A stretch of 64,000 bases of DNA from Actinacidiphila glaucinigra (GTDB lineage Bacteria; Actinomycetota; Actinomycetes; Streptomycetales; Streptomycetaceae): positions 62,001 through 126,000 of the forward strand of contig NZ_FZOF01000002.1 in NCBI RefSeq assembly GCF_900188405.1. The letters run 5' to 3'. A program made the position numbers and the translations under genes. The notes beneath the pieces were generated by a model, which ran no database searches, was not told the origin of the DNA, and saw only the letters and a program-made list of their open reading frames with translations. This document shows, piece after piece, positions 35,239-43,030 of the stretch (position 1 is its first letter; every line of letters begins with the position of its first letter).

Positions 35239-36246
35239 TCAGCGGCCGAGGTCCAGGTACGAACCGGGGCTGATCGCGTTCGGGTCGTCGCCGATGACGT
35301 CGCGGTTGGCGTCGTACAGGCCGCGCCAGCCGCCCGCCACGTCCTGCTCCATCGCGATCTCGCAGAGCGAGTCGCCCTCCTGCACCAGGTAGCGCTTGCC
35401 GGTGGTGCTCTTGGCGCTCGCGTCGTTGTCCCGGCCGGTGTCGGCCTTCCTGGTCTCCGCGCGCGTGTCGGTGGAGAGCGGGATGACGCCCCAGGCCGCC
35501 TCGCCCTCCACGAAGTGGGCCGGCAGTCCGCTGGGGCCGTGCTCGAAGGTCCCGGCGGCACCCGTGGTGTCCCCGGTGGCGGGGCCGTCGGTGGCGGTGC
35601 CGGCCTCCGGCTTGCGGTGCTTGCCGGTGCCCTTGCCCTCGCCCTTGTCGCCGGCGGAGGGGGTCGCGGACGCGTCGGGGCCCGTGGTCGGGTCGGCGTC
35701 CGGGGTGGCGGCGGTGTCGTCGCCGGTGCCCGGGGTGGTGGTGCCGGTGGAGTCGTCGCCGGAGGTGGCGCCGTCGTCGGTGTCCTCGTCGCCGGTGCCG
35801 GTGCCGGTGGAGTCGCCCGATCCCTGGTCGTCGTGGCCGTGGCCGCCGTGCAGCAGGTCGTCGAGGGCGTCGGTGAGCCCCGAGGAGTCGGCGCAGCCGG
35901 ACCAGGCGTCCGGGCCGAGCTCGGCCAGGATCTTCTCGGCCACGGATATCTGCTCGTTGCGGCTGGCGAGGTCAGGACGCTCGGCGTACTGCTCGCCGCC
36001 GTACTGCTGCCAGGTCTCCTCGGTGATCTGCAGACCGCCGAAGAACCCGTTGCCGGTGTTCGAGCTCCACAGACCGCCGCTCTCGCACATGGCGACGGCG
36101 TTCCAGGTGCTGTTGGCGTCGGCGGCGCTGGCGCCGCTCGCTGCGAAGAGGGGGAGCGTGAGGCCCGCCCCGGTCGCCGCTACCGCGACCATTGCGGTCG
36201 GGGCCTGACGCGGCTTGCGGTGTCGGCCGTTCCCGGACTTCAGCAT
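35239..36246 (-). CDS. Resuscitation-promoting-factor-like muralytic protein with LysM
   Basis: The secreted cell-wall hydrolase of 335 residues has a signal peptide (residues 1-41, ending GASA). A transglycosylase/lysozyme-like Rpf domain follows (~42-115): NSTWNAVAMCESGGLWSSNTGNGFFGGLQ with catalytic E55. Next is a long Asp/Thr/Gly/Pro-rich low-complexity linker (~130-255), and a C-terminal LysM peptidoglycan-binding domain, YLVQEGDSLCEIAMEQDVAGGW. Rpf proteins cleave peptidoglycan to aid spore germination. ATG 36246 sits directly behind a hairpin that encloses the ribosome binding site (36247-36284). It lies downstream of the second P450. Confidence 0.92.
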   Translation of the reverse strand: MLKSGNGRHRKPRQAPTAMVAVAATGAGLTLPLFAASGASAADANSTWNAVAMCESGGLWSSNTGNGFFGGLQITEETWQQYGGEQYAERPDLASRNEQISVAEKILAELGPDAWSGCADSSGLTDALDDLLHGGHGHDDQGSGDSTGTGTGDEDTDDGATSGDDSTGTTTPGTGDDTAATPDADPTTGPDASATPSAGDKGEGKGTGKHRKPEAGTATDGPATGDTTGAAGTFEHGPSGLPAHFVEGEAAWGVIPLSTDTRAETRKADTGRDNDASAKSTTGKRYLVQEGDSLCEIAMEQDVAGGWRGLYDANRDVIGDDPNAISPGSYLDLGR

Positions 36247-36284
36247 GCGCCATCGCCTTTCACATTCGAATACTGCGATGGCGC
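36247..36284. promoter_or_regulatory. Hairpin enclosing the ribosome binding site of the Rpf-like gene
   Basis: Perfect 10-bp arms GCGCCATCGC and GCGATGGCGC flank an 18-base loop. The downstream arm ends at the base before the start codon, and the AAAGG binding site lies partly in the loop and partly in the arm. Translation would be impeded while the hairpin is closed. Confidence 0.55.
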
Positions 36285-36362
36285 CAGACCGTAGCCGCCT
36301 TGGCCCATGCATCACAAGTCGATGTCTCACGGATCACGCCAAGATCACGTTCTGACGTCACG

Positions 36363-37628
36363 TCAGTCACTTTCCGGCGTGAACGCGACGGGCAGGGTGC
36401 GCAGACCGCGCATGATCAGGCCGCCGCGCCACCTCAACTCAGCTGGTTCCGCCGCCAGTTGGAGGTCCGGCAGCCGGGTCAGCAGCGTCGCCAGCGCGGC
36501 CTGTGCCTCGAGCCTCGCGAGCGGCGCGCCAAGGCAGTAGTGGATGCCGTGACCGTAGCCGAGGTGCTGGTTGTCGCGGCGCGTGAGATCGAGGGCGTCC
36601 GGGTCGGCGAAGCGGGCCGGATCACGGTCGGCCGCCGCCAGGACGACGAGCACCGGGTCGCCGGTGGCGACGGACTGCCCGCCGACGGTGAGCGGTTCGG
36701 TGGCGAAGCGCCAGGTCGCCAGCTCCACCGGGCCGTCGTAGCGCAGCAGTTCCTCGACGGCGGTGCCCAGCAGCTCGTGCTCGCCGCGGGCGAGGGAGTC
36801 CTGCAGCCGCCGCCGCTGCTCGGGGTGGCGCAGCAGCGTGTAGGTGCCGTTGCCGATGAGGTTGACGGTCGTCTCGAAGCCCGCGAAGAGCAGGATGAAG
36901 GCCATCGCGGCGGCCTCGTTCTCGGTGAGGTGCTCACCGTGGTCGCTGGCCCGGATCAACCCCGAGATCAGGTCGTCGCCGAGTTCCGAGCGCTTGCGGT
37001 GGATCAGTTCCAGCAGGTAGGCGCGCATCTTCTTCACCGAGCGGGCCACTCCCCCGCGCGGCCCGCCGCCGTGCCGGATCATCATGCCCGCCCAGTCCCG
37101 GAAGTCGTCCTGGTCCTCGGCTGGGACGCCCAGCAGGTCGCAGATGGCGTAGATCGGCAGCGGGAACGCGAACTCATGGATGAGATCCGCCTCGCCCTTG
37201 CCGGCGAAACCGTCGATCAGCCGGTCGGTGAGCTCCTGCACCCGCGGCGCGAACCCGGCCACCCGGCGCGGGGTGAAGGCCTTGGAGACCAGCCGCCGCA
37301 GCCGGGTGTGGTCGGGCGGATCGATGTTGAGCAGGTGCGTCATGAGGTCGGCGCTGCGCTCACCCGGAATCCCCACCTTCCCCTTGGCGTGGGCGTGTTC
37401 GGAGTGGTGGACGGGGTTCTTGCTGAGCCGCGCGTCGGCCAGCGCCTGCTTGGCGTCCGCGTACCGGGTGACCAGCCAGGCCTCCACCCCGCTGGGCAGG
37501 GTCGTGCGGTGCACCGGGGAGTGCTCGCGCAGCCAGGCGTACGCGGGGTACGGATCGGTCGCGAACTGCCAGGTGAACAGCTCGGGGGCGGCCGGGATGC
37601 CGGGGTCGGGGGTCACACTGTCATGCAC
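36363..37628 (-). CDS. Cytochrome P450
   Basis: The 421-residue monooxygenase has AGFETT (residues 249-254, I helix; phenylalanine in place of the usual histidine), EELLR ExxR pair, RHPEQ region, and heme loop LGYGHGIHYCLGAPLARLEAQ with C365. Overall it resembles the CYP107 group of Streptomyces. No ferredoxin or reductase is adjacent, so it must use partners from elsewhere. The start at GTG 37628 overlaps the endonuclease V stop; GTG 37616 is a shorter alternative. It probably lies in one transcript behind nfi. Confidence 0.94.
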   Translation of the reverse strand: MHDSVTPDPGIPAAPELFTWQFATDPYPAYAWLREHSPVHRTTLPSGVEAWLVTRYADAKQALADARLSKNPVHHSEHAHAKGKVGIPGERSADLMTHLLNIDPPDHTRLRRLVSKAFTPRRVAGFAPRVQELTDRLIDGFAGKGEADLIHEFAFPLPIYAICDLLGVPAEDQDDFRDWAGMMIRHGGGPRGGVARSVKKMRAYLLELIHRKRSELGDDLISGLIRASDHGEHLTENEAAAMAFILLFAGFETTVNLIGNGTYTLLRHPEQRRRLQDSLARGEHELLGTAVEELLRYDGPVELATWRFATEPLTVGGQSVATGDPVLVVLAAADRDPARFADPDALDLTRRDNQHLGYGHGIHYCLGAPLARLEAQAALATLLTRLPDLQLAAEPAELRWRGGLIMRGLRTLPVAFTPESD

Positions 37629-38322
37629 CCCATGACGTTAGCCGGTCGCGGCTGAGCCGGTCGGCGAGCCTGGTCGTCTCCGGGAGGCGGTAGGCGGGGG
37701 CGAGGGCGAGCACATGACGGCAGGCGGTGTCCAGGTCGACGCCGTGGCCGGTCGAGACGTAGACCGGCTTCACCCCGGTCTGGGTCCGCAGCACCCGGCC
37801 CACCGTCTCCCCCGCGTCCACCAGCGGCGCGCTCGATCCCCGGGCGTCACCGAGGGCGGCCGGGTCCCAGGTGCCGACGAACGGCGTCTTCGCCACCCCC
37901 GCGGCCGGCAGGCCGGTGACCACCCCCAGATGGCAGGCGAGCCCGAAGCGGCGCGGGTGCGCCAGACCCTGGCCGTCGCAGAGCAGCAGGTCAGGGGTGA
38001 CGGAGAGCTTCTCCAGCGCCTCGATCAGCACGGGCAGTTCGCGGAAGGCGAAGAGCCCGGGCACGTACGGGAACGCGGCCCGGGCGGTGGCCGTGACCTG
38101 CTCGACCGGGGCCAGCGTCGCGGTGTCGAGCACGACGACGGCGGCGGCGACGGTGTCGCCCTCGGCACCGTGACCGCCGCCGTAGGCGACGTCCAGCCCG
38201 GCCACGTAGCGCGGGCGCTGCGGGCCGGGGCCGTGGTGGTCCGCCAGCGGGCGCAGCCGGTCCTGCAGGGCCAGGGCCTCCGCCTCGTCGCGCGGCCAGG
38301 CGTGCGGTACGTCGATGCGCAT
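37621..38322 (-). CDS. nfi: Endonuclease V (deoxyinosine 3' endonuclease)
   Basis: The 233-residue repair enzyme cuts DNA one base 3' to deoxyinosine (deaminated adenine). Motifs visible are VAGLDVAYG (first catalytic aspartate), FPYVPGLFAFRELPVLIEALE, LLLCDGQGLAHPRRFGLACHLGVVTG (second aspartate, HP and gly-rich) and GVAKTPFVG. ATG 38322; a much longer frame extending to the hairpin-rich upstream region is not supported. Its stop overlaps the downstream P450 by 8 bases. Confidence 0.92.
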   Translation of the reverse strand: MRIDVPHAWPRDEAEALALQDRLRPLADHHGPGPQRPRYVAGLDVAYGGGHGAEGDTVAAAVVVLDTATLAPVEQVTATARAAFPYVPGLFAFRELPVLIEALEKLSVTPDLLLCDGQGLAHPRRFGLACHLGVVTGLPAAGVAKTPFVGTWDPAALGDARGSSAPLVDAGETVGRVLRTQTGVKPVYVSTGHGVDLDTACRHVLALAPAYRLPETTRLADRLSRDRLTSWGA

Positions 38323-38423
38323 GGCCTGCAGCGTAGGGCGTGCCGCCACGTGAACTCCCCCGTCCGACGCTGGGAGGTGCCCCCAGGTGCCTCGTGGCGG
38401 GCCGCTCGGACGATTCGACAGGT

Positions 38424-38446
38424 CCCCCCGGCCGAAGGCTGGGGGG
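38424..38446. repeat. Poly-C/poly-G hairpin of the dispersed Streptomyces kind
   Basis: CCCCCCGGCC and GGCTGGGGGG pair (one G-U) around GAA. Upstream near 38366 stands a related element, CTGGGAGGTGCCCCCAGG. Sequences of this form (CCGAAGGCTGGGGGGGCAC) recur in intergenic regions of many Streptomyces. It lies between nfi and the DUF6479-like gene. Confidence 0.55.
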
Positions 38447-38512
38447 GCACGTGACGACACGGCCTCAGGGCCGCCTGCGGGCGGCGGCCGGCCCGGGCCG
38501 GCCGCCGCGCGG

Positions 38513-39067
38513 TCAGTGCTCTTCCTTGCCGCTCTCCTCCTGGCCCGGCCCGGAACGGGTCGGCGCGCCTCTGGGGACCCCGCCCGCCCCGCCCGCGGCG
38601 CCCGCCGGACGGCGGGTGCCCTCGGGGCTGCGGGCGCCGCTTTCGGGGCTCCGGGCGCCGGGGCCGCCCGTGCCGGGACTTCGGGTGCCGCCCTCCGGGC
38701 TGCTCACTCCGTGGGAGCCCCAGTTGCCGAAGCCCTTGAGGGAGTGCGGGAGGCGCCGGATGCCGTCCTGGGGCCATTCGTCCGGCTCCCGCCATTCGGT
38801 GAGCGTGTGCCGCTCGCCGTCCTGGTGGCCGGGCCCGTGGTCGGCCGGGGTCTCCCGGCCGTACTCCTGGCGGGTGTGCCACGCCCCGCCACGGGGCTGC
38901 GGTTTCTGCTCGGGGGGCGGTTCCTTGCCGCGGGCCCACATCCCGATCGACACGGCGCCGACCAGGATCCCGACCAGGAAGATGCCCACTACCAACGGCG
39001 CGATGCCGACGATGTAGTCGTGCGGCACGGCCAGCTGGATCTGTTCCAGTGCTCGCATACGTCCCAT
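38513..39067 (-). CDS. DUF6479-like membrane protein
   Basis: The 184-residue protein has one transmembrane helix near the N terminus (IVGIAPLVVGIFLVGILVGAVSIGMWA, residues ~19-45). A cytosolic Pro/Gly/Ser/Arg-rich tail with imperfect repeats of GARSPE / GTRSPG (residues ~125-155) follows. The layout and the GAVSIGMWARGKEPPP transition match DUF6479, a Streptomyces family of unknown function. The tail composition is disordered. The start may be ATG 39067 or, nine bases later, ATG 39058. Confidence 0.72.
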   Translation of the reverse strand: MGRMRALEQIQLAVPHDYIVGIAPLVVGIFLVGILVGAVSIGMWARGKEPPPEQKPQPRGGAWHTRQEYGRETPADHGPGHQDGERHTLTEWREPDEWPQDGIRRLPHSLKGFGNWGSHGVSSPEGGTRSPGTGGPGARSPESGARSPEGTRRPAGAAGGAGGVPRGAPTRSGPGQEESGKEEH

Positions 39068-39124
39068 TTACCCGCTGTGCCCCAGGCTGACGCACACCAG
39101 CGGAAGGAGATGTTCCGCGGCAGG

Positions 39125-40105
39125 TCAGCCCGTCTTCTCGGCCTCCAGGATCGCGTCCCGGTAGCGGCGCGCGGCGGCGCGCAGGGCGGACTCCGGGTCG
39201 ATGCCGGCCGCCTGGGCGGCGAGCGCGAGCGCCAGCAGGCGGTCACCGGTGTCGGCGGCGTCCTGGTCCGGCTCGGCCACGGACAGGCCCGCCTGACGGG
39301 CCCGGGAGCCGAGCTTGGCGGCGAGGGCGAGCGCGGGCTGGCCGAGGGGGATGCCCTCGGTGACCGAGCCGCGCCGCTTCTCCTCCGCCTTGGTGCGCAG
39401 CCAGTGCTCGCGGACGTCCTCAGCCGTCTCGGCGACGGCGTCGCCGAAGACGTGCGGGTGCCGGTGGATCAGCTTGTCCACGATGGTGGCGGCGACGTCG
39501 TCGATCGAGAACGGCTCCTCCGGGTCGTCCTGCGCGATCCGCGCGTGGAAGACGACCTGCAGCAGCACGTCGCCGAGCTCCTCGCGCAGGGCCTCCCGGT
39601 CGCCCTCCTCGGCGGCCTCGGCGAGCTCGTAGACCTCCTCGATGCCGTACTTCACCAGTTCCTCGGTGGTACGGACGCTGCTCCAGGGGCACTCGCGGCG
39701 GATCCGGTCCATCACCTGCACCAGGTCCAGCAGCCGCGCGCCCGGCAGGTCGTAGGAGCCGGGCAGCAGCTCCAGGTCCGGCATGTGGACCCGGCCGGAG
39801 CCGCCGAGCCGGGAGAGTTCGTCGGTGACGGCGCGGTCGCCCTCGCCGCCGGCCAGGTAGACCACCGTGCGCCCGCCCCCGGTGAGGTCGACCAGCTCCC
39901 GCCCGGTGGGCGCGGACGGCTCGACGGCGACCCCGGCCTCGCGCAGGTACGGCAGCTGCGGATTCCCCGGGTCGGGGCAGACGACCAGGTCGGCGGCGCG
40001 CAGCAGCTCCCAGGCGGGCCAGGAGAGCAGGCCGGGGGCGATCCGGTGGGTGGTGGTCAGCAGTACCAGGCGGCCCGGGAGGGCGGAGTCATCGGAGTGG
40101 TCCAC
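39125..40105 (-). CDS. mazG: Nucleoside triphosphate pyrophosphohydrolase MazG
   Basis: The 326-residue housecleaning enzyme removes non-canonical or damaged NTPs, giving NMP and PPi. The MazG core is visible as CPWSSVRTTEELVKYGIEEVYELAEAAEEGDREALREELGDVLLQVVFHARIAQ (residues ~140-190), with the EEVYEL / EELGD metal-binding glutamates and aspartate. The N-terminal ~110 residues (GLLSWPAWELLRAADLVVCPD) resemble the methylase-like YabN extension found in actinobacterial MazG. Start GTG 40105. Confidence 0.9.
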   Translation of the reverse strand: MDHSDDSALPGRLVLLTTTHRIAPGLLSWPAWELLRAADLVVCPDPGNPQLPYLREAGVAVEPSAPTGRELVDLTGGGRTVVYLAGGEGDRAVTDELSRLGGSGRVHMPDLELLPGSYDLPGARLLDLVQVMDRIRRECPWSSVRTTEELVKYGIEEVYELAEAAEEGDREALREELGDVLLQVVFHARIAQDDPEEPFSIDDVAATIVDKLIHRHPHVFGDAVAETAEDVREHWLRTKAEEKRRGSVTEGIPLGQPALALAAKLGSRARQAGLSVAEPDQDAADTGDRLLALALAAQAAGIDPESALRAAARRYRDAILEAEKTG

Positions 40106-40135
40106 CCGACGAAACTACCTCGCCGCGGAACGGCA

Positions 40136-40169
40136 CCGGGGCCGGGCCCGCGATCGGACCCGGCCCCGG
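40136..40169. terminator. Terminator after the SurA-like gene
   Basis: CCGGGGCCGGG pairs with CCCGGCCCCGG, with an inner CCG/CGG extension, 34 bp beyond the stop at 40203. Confidence 0.7.
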
Positions 40170-40202
40170 CCACGCCGCGTCCCGGGCCTGGCCCGGGCCG
40201 GC

Positions 40203-40844
40203 TCAGGCCTGTGCGGAACGGCGGCTGACCTCGGACAGCCACGGGTCCTTGGTGGCGTCCAGGTCGAGCTTGTCGGAGTTCCACTTGCCGTAGCGCGGGT
40301 TGACGTCGATGCGGAGGCTCTTCGACGTGTCCCGCAGTACCTTGATCAGCGCCGTCTGGCCCTCGGGGGTCTGCACGTCGGCGCCGTAGTGGGTGGCGAC
40401 CTTCTGCATCAGCAGGTCGGTGCGGATGCTCTCGTCGATGTCGGCGGGCACCATCGCGTAGGTCTGCAGCAGCTGGGCCTCCAGGGCCTCCTTGCCGCCG
40501 GCCTGCTGCTCGCTGTCCGTCCGGGCCTTCTGCAGCTCGCGCCGGCTGACGGAGACGCCGATGTCCTCGGCCGCCCGCTCGATCACCTCGTTCTGCACCA
40601 GCCGGTGCACGACGTTGCGCTGCAGATCGCTGCTGGCCTCGATGAGCTGGGCGGCCTGCGGGGTCTTCTCCTGTGCGTCACGCACGGCGGCGACCTTCGC
40701 CTGGACCGCCTCCACGGTGATCTGCTCGCCGCCCACGACGGCCGCGGCACCCGCGTGCGGTGTGCCGCAGGACGTCAGCAGTGGCGCTGCGAGCAGCACG
40801 GCTGCGGCGGCGGTGACGGAGAGCGCAGTCCTGCGGCGGAGCAT
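40203..40844 (-). CDS. SurA-N-domain lipoprotein (periplasmic-type chaperone)
   Basis: The 213-residue protein has a lipoprotein signal peptide (RRRTALSVTAAAAVLLAAPLLTSCG, cysteine lipidation near residue 26) and a SurA N-terminal chaperone domain. Examples are VVGGEQITVEAVQAKVAAVRDAQEK, RLVQNEVIERAAEDIGVSVSRRELQKARTDSEQQAGGKEALEAQLLQTYAM. The PPIase domains of SurA are absent, as in other actinobacterial homologues. Role: folding or delivery of extracellular proteins. ATG 40844 has GGGAGG upstream. Confidence 0.88.
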   Translation of the reverse strand: MLRRRTALSVTAAAAVLLAAPLLTSCGTPHAGAAAVVGGEQITVEAVQAKVAAVRDAQEKTPQAAQLIEASSDLQRNVVHRLVQNEVIERAAEDIGVSVSRRELQKARTDSEQQAGGKEALEAQLLQTYAMVPADIDESIRTDLLMQKVATHYGADVQTPEGQTALIKVLRDTSKSLRIDVNPRYGKWNSDKLDLDATKDPWLSEVSRRSAQA

Positions 40845-40974
40845 TTTTGCCTCCCGGCAAGGGATCGAGCGACGGTGCACGACCTGGCAGTGATGCAGTG
40901 ATCGAGGATATTGAGCGGGGCGCCGGGATATCCAGCACTCTGCACAACACACTGCGCAAACGATCCGCGGCACC

Positions 40975-41895
40975 TCAGGTGTCGCAGGCGACACCGTCGC
41001 CGTCGCGGTCCAGCGAACGCGAGTAACCGGGGTCGCCGCGGTGCAGCGGGGCGGCGCCCGCCTCGCGGGCCGCGGCGCAGTTCGCGTACGTGGCATCCGG
41101 CGCGGGGGCGGTGCCCTCCTTGCCGTCTCCGCCGCCGTCCTCACCGCCGGAATCCGGGCCGCCGGAATCCGGGCCGCCGCCGGACGCCACCGGCTTGCCG
41201 GCGTCCGGCAGGGGCTCGTCGGGGCAGGTGTCGAGCACCTTCACCATGGCGGCCTTCTCGGCCTCGGTGACCCACAGCCCGTACTTCTTCTTCACCGCGA
41301 CCTGGCGCGCCACGTACGGGCAGCGGAAGGCCTTGTCCGGCGGCAGCCAGGTCGCCGCGTCGCCGTCGCCCTTGCCGCGGTTGGTCGGCCCGTCGACGGC
41401 GAGGAGGTTGAGCGGGTCGTTGGCGATCTGCCTGCGCTTGTCGCGGGACCAGTACTTGGCGCCCTTCTGCCAGGCGTCGCTGAGCGCCACGACGTGGTCG
41501 ATGTCGACCGTGCTGCGGCCGCGCGTGAAGTCGATCCGCCTGCCGGTGTACGGGTCGGCGAGGGTGCCCGAGACGACCACGCAGTCCCCGCCCCGGTCGG
41601 CGCGGAAGGAGGTGCCGGTGAGGTCGCGGCGGAGTATGTCGTCGCGGGTGCCGCAGCCGTTGTGGTCGGTGTCCGCCCAGGCCGCGCCGAACTCGTCCCG
41701 CGCATAGCCCGTCTTGGGGGCTCTGCCCTTCACCGCCAGGTCGCCCACCGCCTTGAGCGCGCTGCCCTTCGGCCCGTCGCTCCCGGCGCCGCTGCCCGTG
41801 CCGCTGCCGAGGCCCTCGCCGGTGCAGCCGGCCAGACCCGCGCCGAGCAGCACGGCGACGGCCGCCGCTGCCGTTCCCGCCCTGGTTGTAAGCAC
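40975..41895 (-). CDS. Secreted HNH nuclease lipoprotein with Excalibur domain
   Basis: The 306-residue lipoprotein has a lipobox LAGC near residue 24. Its nuclease domain is of the DUF1524/GmrSD type: VDIDHVVALSDAWQKGAKYW and NDPLNLLAVDGPTNRGKGDGDAATWLPP give the H-N-H-like catalytic residues. A Gly/Ser/Asp linker follows, and then a C-terminal Excalibur calcium-binding motif (YANCAAAREAGAAPLHRGDPGYSRSLDRDGDGVACD). Its role is likely in extracellular nucleotide scavenging or an envelope interaction. Start GTG 41895. Confidence 0.88.
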   Translation of the reverse strand: MLTTRAGTAAAAVAVLLGAGLAGCTGEGLGSGTGSGAGSDGPKGSALKAVGDLAVKGRAPKTGYARDEFGAAWADTDHNGCGTRDDILRRDLTGTSFRADRGGDCVVVSGTLADPYTGRRIDFTRGRSTVDIDHVVALSDAWQKGAKYWSRDKRRQIANDPLNLLAVDGPTNRGKGDGDAATWLPPDKAFRCPYVARQVAVKKKYGLWVTEAEKAAMVKVLDTCPDEPLPDAGKPVASGGGPDSGGPDSGGEDGGGDGKEGTAPAPDATYANCAAAREAGAAPLHRGDPGYSRSLDRDGDGVACDT

Positions 41896-42002
41896 CTTGG
41901 CACTCTAGGGGGTGGGGCGTACGGCCCGGCAGGGGGCGTCCGGTGGCCGAACCGTGGGGCGTACGGCGCCCGGTGACGGCCCGGCGGGAGGGAAGCCGAC
42001 GG

Positions 42003-42025
42003 CCCCGGCGCGGCGTGCGCCGGGG
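42003..42025. terminator. Putative terminator of the lipoprotein gene at 42072
   Basis: CCCCGGCGC pairs with GCGCCGGGG around a 5-base loop, 47 bp past the stop on the minus strand. Confidence 0.6.
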
Positions 42026-42071
42026 TCGGGGCCGGGGCCGGGGCCAAGACCGGGGAAAGCAGCCGGCGGCC

Positions 42072-42809
42072 TCAGCCGGCCAGCTTGTCGACGTCGAGGA
42101 TGTCCTTGGCCGCCGGGGCGGTGACCTCCGCCGGCTCGTCGAAGTCGGAGAAGAGCAGGGTGCCGGGCTCCTTGCCGCCCTTGACGACCACCTTCAGCAC
42201 ATACGGCCTGCCCTCGGTCGCCACGTAGGCGGTGGTGGTCTCGGCGCCGTCCTTGCTGGTGATCGGCACGGCGGGCGTGCCGTCGACGGTGACGGGCTTG
42301 CCCTTCTTCCCGCCGAGGTCGCCGTCCGAGTCCTTCTCCAGTTCGGCGAGGAACGCGTCGAGGTCGCAGGTTTCGACGAGGTCCTTGTTGTCCGGCGCGT
42401 CGGCCTTGGTCTTCATCCACCGGCCGGCGAGAAGGTCCTTCAGCGCGGCACCGTCGGAGCCCTGTGCCTTCCAGAAGGCGTCGTCGCCCTTCATGTAGAG
42501 CGAGGGGCCCGCCTTGACGAGCTGCATGGTGCCGCCCTCGGCGGTGACCTCGCCCTCGCAGTCGCCGGTCCTGCCCATCGTCATACGGAACTTCATCGGC
42601 TCGCCGTCGGTGACGCCGTCGAGGGCGACGGTCATCGTCGCAGCGGACTTCATGGCGGCCAGGGACTTCTTGCCGATCGTGGCGACCGGCTGGTCGGCGA
42701 GGGCGGTGGAGGCCGGTGCCGCCGTGCCGCCGAGCGGGCCGCAGGCGGCCATGGTGAGGGCGGCGGCGGAGCAGCCGAGGGCCGTGAGCGCGCGGCGAGA
42801 GGTGGTCAT
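42072..42809 (-). CDS. Hypothetical lipoprotein
   Basis: The 245-residue lipoprotein has signal RRALTALGCSAAALTMAACG (lipobox MAAC, cysteine near residue 23). A beta-rich domain of the LppX/LprG-like or DUF kind follows: SAATMTVALDGVTDGEPMKFRMTMGR, GTMQLVKAGPSLYMKGDDAFWKAQGSD, GTPAVPITSKDGAETTTAYVATEGRPYVLKV. It may bind a hydrophobic ligand, but no substrate is indicated. ATG 42809 has AAGGGGGACGACC upstream. Confidence 0.85.
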   Translation of the reverse strand: MTTSRRALTALGCSAAALTMAACGPLGGTAAPASTALADQPVATIGKKSLAAMKSAATMTVALDGVTDGEPMKFRMTMGRTGDCEGEVTAEGGTMQLVKAGPSLYMKGDDAFWKAQGSDGAALKDLLAGRWMKTKADAPDNKDLVETCDLDAFLAELEKDSDGDLGGKKGKPVTVDGTPAVPITSKDGAETTTAYVATEGRPYVLKVVVKGGKEPGTLLFSDFDEPAEVTAPAAKDILDVDKLAG

Positions 42810-42878
42810 GTGGGTCGTCCCCCTTGGTGGACAGCGTGTGGATGACGGTTGCGGGCCGGCGGAACGCCGAGGGACTCC

Positions 42879-42985
42879 GTGAACCGATGGGTCAATCACA
42901 GCATGAGCTGTGAACCGAGTCAACATGAGATTTCGATTCACATGGATTCACGGCGTGAAGCCTCGGATCTCGCGTTCACCGGTAT
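42879..42985. promoter_or_regulatory. Cluster of GTGAAC/TTCAC motifs between divergent lipoprotein and methylase
   Basis: The AT-rich island upstream of the methylase holds several symmetric elements. CACAGCATGAGCTGTG (42897-42912) is a perfect 6-4-6 palindrome, TTCACGGCGTGAA (42947-42959) a 5-3-5 one, and GTGAACC, ATTCACAT and GTTCACCGG lie near them. They probably mark the promoter and operators of the divergent pair. Confidence 0.4.
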
Positions 42986-43030
42986 GCTCGTGGCCACAGC
43001 CGTACCCCGCGCGGGAAGGGAGCCAGCCAG

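Noticed and set aside
36285-36362. c-di-AMP (ydaO-type) riboswitch upstream of the Rpf-like gene
   Set aside because: The leader between the P450 stop and the start codon is only 117 bases, and I could not see the conserved ydaO elements; only the RBS hairpin is supported.
42897-42959. Possible tRNA or structured RNA in the AT-rich island
   Set aside because: No cloverleaf arms of appropriate length are present; symmetric elements are short and fit operators.
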